Origin: Clostridia bacterium
GTDB taxonomy: Bacteria; Bacillota_A; Clostridia; Christensenellales; Aristaeellaceae
Direction: 5' to 3'
NCBI GenBank assembly: GCA_017432405.1
Contig: JAFRJF010000254.1
Location: 1 to 11,827, forward strand
DNA length: 11,827 nt
The position numbers were made by a program, and so were the translations under genes. Below, in pieces: positions 7,610 through 11,827 of the stretch. The stretch's first letter is position 1; each line of letters begins with the position of its first letter. A model generated the notes under the pieces. The model was not told where the DNA came from, ran no database searches, and worked only from the letters and a program-made list of their open reading frames with translations.

Positions 7610-8749
7610 TCACAATTTGATTCGTTCGCTTGCAAATGCCCTCGCCTTACCGTCTGCCTCATAAACGTCCGCGATACATGTGATCGGTGTGACGGGGATG
7701 GCGTTCAGGGCTTCGCGGATGATCTCGGGGATGCGGCCGAAGGGGATCAGGCCCCTCAGGAACGCGCCTACGGCGGCTTCGTTGGCGCCGTTGAGCACCA
7801 CGGGGGCGCTGCCGCCGGCCTTCAGGGCCTCGACGGCCATCGGCAGGGCGGGGAAGCACTCGGCGTCCGGGGCGGCGAAATCCAGGTGGCCCAGGGCGGC
7901 GAAGTCCAGGGGTTTGGCGTCGTAGGGCACGCGCTCGGGGTAGCCCATGGCGTAGCCGATGGGGCCGCGCATGTCCGGGTTGCCCAGCTGGGCCAGCACC
8001 GCGCCGTCCTCGAACTCCACCATGCTGTGCACGATGCTCTGGGGGTGCACCACCACGTCGATCTTCTCCGCGGGCATATTGAACAGGTGGTGGGCCTCGA
8101 TGACCTCCAGCCCCTTGTTGACCATGCTCGCGCAGTCCACGGTGATCTTGCCGCCCATGTTCCAGGTGGGATGGGCCAGCACGTCCTTCACCGTGGCGTT
8201 GTAGATGTCCGCCTTCTTCCAATTGCGCAGCGCCCCGCCGGAGCAGGTGAGCAGCAGCCGGCGCACCGGGTTGCCCTGCCGCGCCTGGAGGCACTGGAAT
8301 ATGGCGGAGTGCTCGCTGTCCACCGGCAGCATCGGTATGCCCCTTTCGGCGGCCTTGGCCATCACCAGGTCGCCGCCGGTAACCAGGGCTTCCTTGTTGG
8401 CCAGCAGTACCCTTTCGCACACGTCCAGCGCCGTCCACACGGCGTCCAGCCCCGCGATGCCCACGATGGCGCACAGCGCGTCCTGGGCTTTTGAAGCCTT
8501 CAGGGCCCGGACGGTGGAATTCGGTCCGAACACCCACTGGCAGAAGCGCAGGTCCTCGGGAATAGCCTCGGGCTCGTCCACCAGCGCGGCGACGTCCGGG
8601 CGGAATTCCCGGACCAGCTCAAACAGCTTTTCAGAGGAGCCGTGGGCGGTCAGGCAGCCGGCGCGGAACTGGTCGGGGTGTCGGCGCACGATGTCCAGCG
8701 CCTGGGTGCCGATGGAGCCCGTGGCTCCCAGTATGGCGATCGTTCTCAT
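7610..8749 (-). CDS. dxr: 1-deoxy-D-xylulose 5-phosphate reductoisomerase
   Basis: Dxr converts DXP to 2-C-methyl-D-erythritol 4-phosphate with NADPH, the first committed step of the MEP pathway. The 379-residue protein is of normal length. It carries the nucleotide-binding GATGSIG (8-14), LLANKEALV (115-123), metal and substrate residues in VDSEHSAIFQ (D144, S145, E146), the flexible-loop motif HPTWNMG (193-199), and MVNKGLEVIEAHHLF (209-223) with E215. The usual SGGPF is SGGAL here, a mild variation. The start at 8749 has AGAGGA (8755-8760) 5 nt upstream, and the cdsA stop is 12 nt away, so the two genes are probably cotranscribed. Its last codons and TGA overlap the right end of the MITE-like element downstream. 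Confidence 0.98.
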   Translation of the reverse strand: MRTIAILGATGSIGTQALDIVRRHPDQFRAGCLTAHGSSEKLFELVREFRPDVAALVDEPEAIPEDLRFCQWVFGPNSTVRALKASKAQDALCAIVGIAGLDAVWTALDVCERVLLANKEALVTGGDLVMAKAAERGIPMLPVDSEHSAIFQCLQARQGNPVRRLLLTCSGGALRNWKKADIYNATVKDVLAHPTWNMGGKITVDCASMVNKGLEVIEAHHLFNMPAEKIDVVVHPQSIVHSMVEFEDGAVLAQLGNPDMRGPIGYAMGYPERVPYDAKPLDFAALGHLDFAAPDAECFPALPMAVEALKAGGSAPVVLNGANEAAVGAFLRGLIPFGRIPEIIREALNAIPVTPITCIADVYEADGKARAFASERIKL

Positions 8750-8761
8750 AGTCGTCCTCTG

Positions 8762-9634
8762 TCAGAATCCAAATATTTTGAAGAATACGTAGCAGGCCAC
8801 GCCGCAGAACAGTATGCCGTCCATGCGATCCAGCATGCCCCCGTGGCCGGGGAAGATGTTCCCGAAGTCCTTGATGCCGCAGTGGCGCTTCACCAGCGAG
8901 GCCACCAGGTCGCCGATCTGGCTCAGCCCCCCGGCGATCAGCCCCAGCACCCCGAAGGCCCACAGCGGCGGCAGCGGGTGCGCGGCCAGGTCGGCGGCGA
9001 TCTGGGGATAGCCCGGGGCCAGCAGCCCGGTCACCCAGGGCACCAGTATCGCGAAGATCACGCTGGAGATCAGGCCCGCGATGGAGCCCTCCCAGCTCTT
9101 CCTGGGGCTGATCTCCGGGGAGAGCCGGTGCTTGCCGAAGCGCAGCCCGATGAACAGCGCGAAGGTGTCGTTGACCGAGGCGATGAAGAAGGCCAGTATC
9201 AGCGCCAGCGTGGAGGCTGTGCGGGTGTTCAGGTCCTGCAGCGTGATGATCAGCGAGAAGAACAGCCCCGGGTACAGCATCGGGAACACGGTGCTGACCA
9301 GGCTGTCGAAGGCCACCTTGCCCTTGAACACGATGACCGTCATCGCCAACAACAGCCCGATGATCAGCGCGAACATGGCCGGGCTGATGGAGGCGAACAG
9401 CGAGGCGCCGCTGAGGGTGGCGTAGTAGGCCTGGGCCAGCACCGCCAGCACGCAGTACACATAGCCTGACCAGCGCACCGGGTCGTACCCGATCCGGCGG
9501 AAGGCCTTGTACATCTCTGCGGTGGACATCAGCATGCTCACCAGCAGTATGACGCGCAGCGGCCAGCCCTGAAACCATATGCCCAGGGCCATGACGACGA
9601 TCAGTATCGCCGCGGTGATGACGCGCTTGATCAT
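8762..9634 (-). CDS. cdsA: Phosphatidate cytidylyltransferase (CDP-diacylglycerol synthase)
   Basis: CdsA makes CDP-diacylglycerol from CTP and phosphatidic acid in the membrane, the branch point to phosphatidylglycerol and other phospholipids. The 290-residue protein has many hydrophobic helices from residue 4 onward. The family signature runs from S246 to D272 (SLVKR, then GIKD, PGHGG at 262-266, DRMD at 269-272). NDTFALFIG (155-163) and SPRKSWEGS (176-184) are also typical. The frame stays open to an ATG at 9721, but I place the start at 9634. There AGGAGG (9642-9647) stands 7 nt upstream, the protein opens with the usual membrane helix, and the ATG overlaps the uppS stop as ATGA. The extra 29 codons would encode Arg/Pro-rich antiparallel sequence within uppS. 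Confidence 0.97.
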   Translation of the reverse strand: MIKRVITAAILIVVMALGIWFQGWPLRVILLVSMLMSTAEMYKAFRRIGYDPVRWSGYVYCVLAVLAQAYYATLSGASLFASISPAMFALIIGLLLAMTVIVFKGKVAFDSLVSTVFPMLYPGLFFSLIITLQDLNTRTASTLALILAFFIASVNDTFALFIGLRFGKHRLSPEISPRKSWEGSIAGLISSVIFAILVPWVTGLLAPGYPQIAADLAAHPLPPLWAFGVLGLIAGGLSQIGDLVASLVKRHCGIKDFGNIFPGHGGMLDRMDGILFCGVACYVFFKIFGF

Positions 9635-10485
9635 GTGACAGCCTCCTCTGTTGCGTTCGAGGGCGTCTGGCCCTTCACCCCGCCGAAGCGGCGGTCGCGG
9701 CCCGCGTAGACGCCCAGGCATTTCATGTAGTGGGCCCGGTCGAAATCCGGCCAGTAGCAGTCGTCGAACACCATCTCGGCGTAGGCCAGCTGCCAGGGCA
9801 GGAAGTTGGAGGTGCGCATCTCGCCGCTGGTGCGGATCAGCAGGTCCACGTCCGGCAGGCCCGCGGTGTACAGCTTCGCGGCGAATTCGTCCTCGTCGAT
9901 GTCCTCCGGCTCGATCGTGCCGGCCTTCACTTCCTCGGCCAGCAGCCGCGCCGCCCTTGTCAGCTCGGCCCGGCCGCCGTAGTTCAGGGCGATGTTGAGC
10001 TTAAGACCCGTGTTGCCCGCGGTGCGTTCCATGGCCTTGATCAGGGCCGTGCGCTGGGGCTCGGGCATGCCGTCCACGTCGCCGAGGATGGTGATCTTCA
10101 CGCCCTTCTCGTCCAGCTCGTCGATCTCGGAGCTGAAGTACTTCAGCAGCAGCCCCATCAGCGCGGCGACCTCCTCCTTCGAGCGGGACCAGTTCTCCGT
10201 GGAGAAGGCGTAGAGGCTCAGCGCCTCGATGCCCCAGTCGTCGCTGGCGCGGATGATCTCCCGCAGGGCCTCGGTGCCCGCGGTGTGCCCGGCGGAGCGG
10301 GGCAGCCCCCGGCTGGTGGCCCAGCGCCCGTTGCCGTCCATGATGATGGCCACGTGACTGGGCAGCGCCTCGGGCGGCGGCAGCACCGGCGCGGCGGGGC
10401 GGTCGGTCACCGGCGTGACCGTGATGTACTGGGGCTTGGGGCGAAGGGCGTTGCCCAGGGCGTGGGTGAGCTTGTCCAGGAACAT
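9631..10485 (-). CDS. uppS: Isoprenyl transferase, undecaprenyl diphosphate synthase (UPP synthase)
   Basis: A cis-prenyltransferase that extends farnesyl diphosphate with isopentenyl diphosphate to undecaprenyl diphosphate, the lipid carrier for peptidoglycan and other envelope polymers. The 284-residue protein shows HVAIIMDGNGRWA (44-56) with catalytic D50, GHTAG (66-70), FSTENW (94-99), NYGGR (168-172) and RTSGEMRTSNFLPWQLAYAE (218-237). Usual members have about 245 residues. Here the catalytic domain is preceded by about 42 residues rich in Pro and Ala and without a clear motif. That start is supported by a good ribosome site (GGAGGT, 10493-10498, spacing 7). MEP-pathway genes just downstream supply its substrate. 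It lies 120 nt downstream of frr, behind a strong hairpin. Confidence 0.97.
   Translation of the reverse strand: MFLDKLTHALGNALRPKPQYITVTPVTDRPAAPVLPPPEALPSHVAIIMDGNGRWATSRGLPRSAGHTAGTEALREIIRASDDWGIEALSLYAFSTENWSRSKEEVAALMGLLLKYFSSEIDELDEKGVKITILGDVDGMPEPQRTALIKAMERTAGNTGLKLNIALNYGGRAELTRAARLLAEEVKAGTIEPEDIDEDEFAAKLYTAGLPDVDLLIRTSGEMRTSNFLPWQLAYAEMVFDDCYWPDFDRAHYMKCLGVYAGRDRRFGGVKGQTPSNATEEAVT
9642..9647 (-). promoter_or_regulatory. Ribosome binding site that fixes the cdsA start
   Basis: AGGAGG on the minus strand, 7 nt before the ATG at 9634. It lies inside the last codons of uppS. It decides for the 290-residue CdsA against the longer frame beginning at 9721. Confidence 0.85.
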
Positions 10486-10492
10486 TGCGGAA

Positions 10493-10498
10493 ACCTCC
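10493..10498 (-). promoter_or_regulatory. Ribosome binding site of uppS
   Basis: GGAGGT, 7 nt before the ATG at 10485. It supports translation of the N-terminal extension of UppS rather than an internal start. Confidence 0.85.
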
Positions 10499-10517
10499 GT
10501 GGATGGATTTCAGGGAA

Positions 10518-10579
10518 TAGGGAACAGGGAACAGGAATAGCCGGGCGCGTGAACGGATATTCCTGTTCCCTGTTCCCTA
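10518..10579. repeat. Perfect 22-bp inverted repeat made of GGGAACA heptamers (frr-uppS gap)
   Basis: The arms at 10518-10539 and 10558-10579 are exact reverse complements, separated by an 18-nt GC-rich loop. The left arm, with the preceding bases, reads GGGAATA, GGGAACA, GGGAACA, GGAATA; the right arm reads TATTCC, TGTTCCC, TGTTCCC, TA. It is related to the heptamer arrays in the dxr-rseP gap. In the frr-uppS transcript it would form a long stem ending about 19 nt before the uppS ribosome site. There is no U-run on the minus strand, so it is not a typical terminator. A processing or mRNA-stability role is possible. Confidence 0.9.
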
Positions 10580-10582
10580 CGA

Positions 10583-10613
10583 ATCGCGCAGGGCGCAATC
10601 CGGTATTATACCG
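10583..10613 (-). other. Two small adjacent palindromes at the frr 3' end
   Basis: Read on the minus strand, CGGTAT-A-ATACCG (10601-10613) spans the frr TAA stop. ATTGCGC-CCT-GCGCGAT (10583-10599, one G-T pair) follows directly. Neither is followed by a T-run. They may fold in the intercistronic RNA upstream of the large 22-bp stem. They could also be a degenerate relative of the other intergenic palindromes, but that is weak. Confidence 0.5.
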
Positions 10614-11163
10614 ACATGATCTCCTTTTCCTTGTCCGCGCCGACCTTCTCGATCTCCTCGATGTGGGCGTCGGTGACCTTCTGCAGCTCCTTCTCGGCCA
10701 CCTTCTGGTCGTCCTCGGTGATGGCGGAGTCCTTCTTCAGCTTCTTGATGGTCTCCATCGCGTCGCGGCGGATGTTGCGGATGGCCACCTTGCCCTCCTC
10801 GACCATCTTCTTCACCTGCTTGCACAGCTCCTTGCGGCGCTCGCCGGTCAGCTCCGGCACCAGCAGGCGGATGACCTTGCCGTCGTTGGAGGGGTTGATG
10901 CCGATGTCAGACTTCTGGATGGCCTTTTCGATGGGCCCGATCATTTTCGGCTCCCAGGGGGCGATGACCAGCAGCCGGGGCTCCGGCGAGGAGATGTTGC
11001 CCACCTGGTTCAACGCCGTGGGGGTGCCGTAATAATCCACGGTAATCTTGTCCAGGATCTTCGGATTGGCCCGACCGGCGCGCAGCGTGCCCAGGTCGTT
11101 CTGAATGTTGGCAATGGTCTTGTCCATCTTATTGCCCGCAGATTTGATGGTCTCCTTGTACAT
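10606..11163 (-). CDS. frr: Ribosome recycling factor
   Basis: RRF works with EF-G to split post-termination ribosomes in the cytoplasm. The 185-residue length is exactly typical. Visible family landmarks are LRAGRANP (27-34), DYYGTPTALNQ (43-53), the core LLVIAPWEPK (64-73), INPSNDGKVIRL (89-100), LTGERRKEL (105-113) and IRNIRRDAM (128-136). The C-terminal helix is highly charged, as expected for the three-helix bundle. The ATG at 11163 has GGAGGT (11171-11176) 7 nt upstream. pyrH, often found directly upstream of frr, is not in the visible part. Instead a strong promoter precedes frr, which therefore appears to lead this operon. Confidence 0.98.
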   Translation of the reverse strand: MYKETIKSAGNKMDKTIANIQNDLGTLRAGRANPKILDKITVDYYGTPTALNQVGNISSPEPRLLVIAPWEPKMIGPIEKAIQKSDIGINPSNDGKVIRLLVPELTGERRKELCKQVKKMVEEGKVAIRNIRRDAMETIKKLKKDSAITEDDQKVAEKELQKVTDAHIEEIEKVGADKEKEIMSV

Positions 11164-11216
11164 GCTATCTACCTCCGCTGTTCAGCGCGCAAATCACGCC
11201 TTTATTTCTACCCTAT

Positions 11217-11245
11217 ATTGTAGCCTAAACAGGGCGAATTGGCAA
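11217..11245 (-). promoter_or_regulatory. Sigma-A type promoter of the frr operon
   Basis: On the minus strand, TTGCCA (11240-11245, -35, 5 of 6 to consensus) is followed after 17 nt by TACAAT (11217-11222, -10, 5 of 6). Transcription should start near 11210, giving a leader of about 47 nt that contains the frr ribosome site (11171-11176). It is the best promoter I see in the window and is likely to drive frr through polC. The -35 box lies 4 nt from a repeat arm at 11250. Confidence 0.8.
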
Positions 11246-11249
11246 GTAC

Positions 11250-11291
11250 AAATTTTGATTTGTTGCAGGGGACGACAAATACAAAATAATT
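11250..11291. repeat. Palindromic intergenic element, third copy (element C)
   Basis: AAATTTTGATTTGTTG (11250-11265) matches the 7301-7316 motif at 14 of 16 positions. An imperfect inverted partner, GACAAAT then ACAAAATAATT (11274-11291), lies beyond a short spacer; it needs a one-base gap to align. The right arm abuts the TGA of the upstream gene and the left arm is just upstream of the frr -35 box. Within the left arm, ACAAAT-TTTG-ATTTGT (11248-11263) is a smaller palindrome. It could serve as an operator or be a decayed repeat. Confidence 0.6.
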
Positions 11292-11827
11292 CAATCCTCC
11301 AATATCTTCCCGTCCACCGAAATCGTCACCACCCGCCAGGGGATGAACTTGCCGCTTCGCTGCAGCGCCTGCTTCGCGGCGTATTCCAGGCCGCCGCAGC
11401 AGGGCACCTCCATGCGCACGATCGTCACGTCCCGGATGTCGTTTTCGCGGATGATGGCCTCCAGCTTCTCGCTGTAGTCCACATTGTCCAGCTTCGGGCA
11501 GCCCACCAGCGTCACCCGGCCCCGGATGAAGTCGCTGTGGAAATTGCTGTAGGCGTAGGCGGTGCAGTCCGCCGCGATCAGCAGCTTCGCGCCGTCAAAC
11601 CAGGGGGCGTTCACCGGGGCCAGCTTGATCTGCACCGGCCACTGGCGCAGCTGGCTGGCAACGGGGCCGGTCGGGGCCGTCGATTGGGCCGCGTCCACCG
11701 GCCTCGGCGCGGTGCCGGGACAGCCGCCGGGGGCCATGGCCCGGGGGGCGGAGCCGGGGCAGCCGCGGCCCTGCAGCTTTGCTGTCAGCTTCGCCGCCTT
11801 CGCCGCGCGCACCGCCGCCTCGTCGTA
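11291..11827 (-). CDS. Cysteine-rich 4Fe-4S ferredoxin-type protein, C-terminal part (5' end cut by window edge)
   Basis: 178 residues are visible, and the frame is open to the right edge (YDEAAV at the edge), so the true start lies outside. It resembles the C-terminal region of clostridial proteins that carry an N-terminal two-cluster ferredoxin domain. Landmarks are QLRQWPVQIKL, the segment ADCTAYAYSNFH, VTLVGCPKLDN and MEVPCCGGLEYA, all with conserved cysteines, ending in VTISVDGKILED. The exact role is unknown; electron transfer or cluster binding is inferred. A 13-residue unit, GCPGSAPR then GCPGTAPR (11702-11764), is duplicated upstream of these motifs. The gene ends 127 bp before frr and is probably not part of that operon. 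Confidence 0.78.
   Translation of the reverse strand, partial: YDEAAVRAAKAAKLTAKLQGRGCPGSAPRAMAPGGCPGTAPRPVDAAQSTAPTGPVASQLRQWPVQIKLAPVNAPWFDGAKLLIAADCTAYAYSNFHSDFIRGRVTLVGCPKLDNVDYSEKLEAIIRENDIRDVTIVRMEVPCCGGLEYAAKQALQRSGKFIPWRVVTISVDGKILED

Larger units (their letters stand above)
7301..7618. repeat. MITE-like inverted-repeat unit in the dxr-rseP gap (element B)
   Basis: The ends are AAATTCTGATTTGTC (7301-7315) and its inverted relative TACAAATCACAATTT (7604-7618), matching at 13 of 15 positions. Inside them are heptamer tandems: GGGAATA, GGGAATA, GGCAATA, GGGAATA (7326-7353) and, inverted, TATTGCC, TATTCCC, TATTCCC, TATTGCC (7556-7583). These give a perfect 24-bp inverted repeat (7325-7348 with 7554-7577) around 205 nt. 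The right end overlaps the last codons and stop of dxr (7610-7612). I see no target-site duplication and no transposase. A non-autonomous mobile element or a structured intercistronic RNA are both possible. Confidence 0.65.

Noticed and set aside
7237..7620. Small frames on both strands in the dxr-rseP gap (7237-7431 minus, 7414-7620 plus)
   Set aside because: Both contain LLPIPYSL-type peptides encoded by the heptamer repeats, overlap rseP or dxr ends, and lack a convincing ribosome site and any family resemblance.
9635..9721. Longer CdsA start at 9721
   Set aside because: The extra 29 residues are Arg/Pro-rich and lie in an alternate frame of uppS. A strong ribosome site and ATGA overlap support the ATG at 9634.
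9730..11223. A 497-codon plus-strand frame antisense to uppS and frr
   Set aside because: It runs through two well-identified genes and the intergenic inverted repeat, and shows the same Gly/Val/Leu-rich composition as other antisense frames.
11810..11812. GTG at 11812 as the start of the ferredoxin-type gene
   Set aside because: The frame continues open to the window edge with family-like residues (YDEAAV), and the expected ferredoxin domain would lie further upstream.

Overview
This window is an almost fully coding stretch of conserved bacterial housekeeping genes, all on the minus strand. A Gram-positive type PolC replicase sits in the same cluster as frr, uppS, cdsA, dxr, rseP and ispG, an order known from Bacillota. 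With the high G+C content this points to a high-G+C member of the Clostridia. I cannot name the genus.

Layout, in transcription order (right to left). At 11291-11827 is the C-terminal part of a cysteine-rich 4Fe-4S-type protein cut by the right edge. A 127-bp gap follows, with a near-consensus sigma-A promoter (11217-11245). Then come frr (10606-11163), a 120-bp gap with large hairpins, uppS (9631-10485), cdsA (8762-9634), dxr (7610-8749), a 333-bp repeat-filled gap, rseP (6209-7276), ispG (5160-6212), a GNAT acetyltransferase (4597-5163), a pyridoxamine-phosphate-oxidase-fold protein (4068-4544), and polC (from 4061 past the left edge, lacking roughly its last 80 residues). ATGA overlaps join uppS/cdsA, rseP/ispG and ispG/GNAT. 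cdsA/dxr and PPOX/polC are separated by only 12 and 6 nt, so most of the run probably behaves as one operon.

How the genes work together: dxr and ispG are two steps of the MEP isoprenoid pathway. UppS turns its products into undecaprenyl diphosphate, the lipid carrier for cell-wall synthesis. CdsA makes CDP-diacylglycerol for phospholipids, and RseP is an intramembrane protease. Frr recycles ribosomes and PolC replicates DNA. The GNAT and PPOX genes are the only accessory-looking members.

The most unusual content is in the gaps. A 16-bp motif (AAATKYTGATTTGTYG) occurs in three separate gaps, each time with an inverted partner, giving one compact hairpin and two larger elements. Heptamer tandem repeats (GGGAATA/GGGAACA types) are also arranged as inverted pairs. 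One pair makes a perfect 22-bp stem between frr and uppS; another makes a 24-bp stem within a roughly 318-bp MITE-like unit between dxr and rseP. I found no new enzymatic or defence system. The repeat family is the best candidate for something undescribed.
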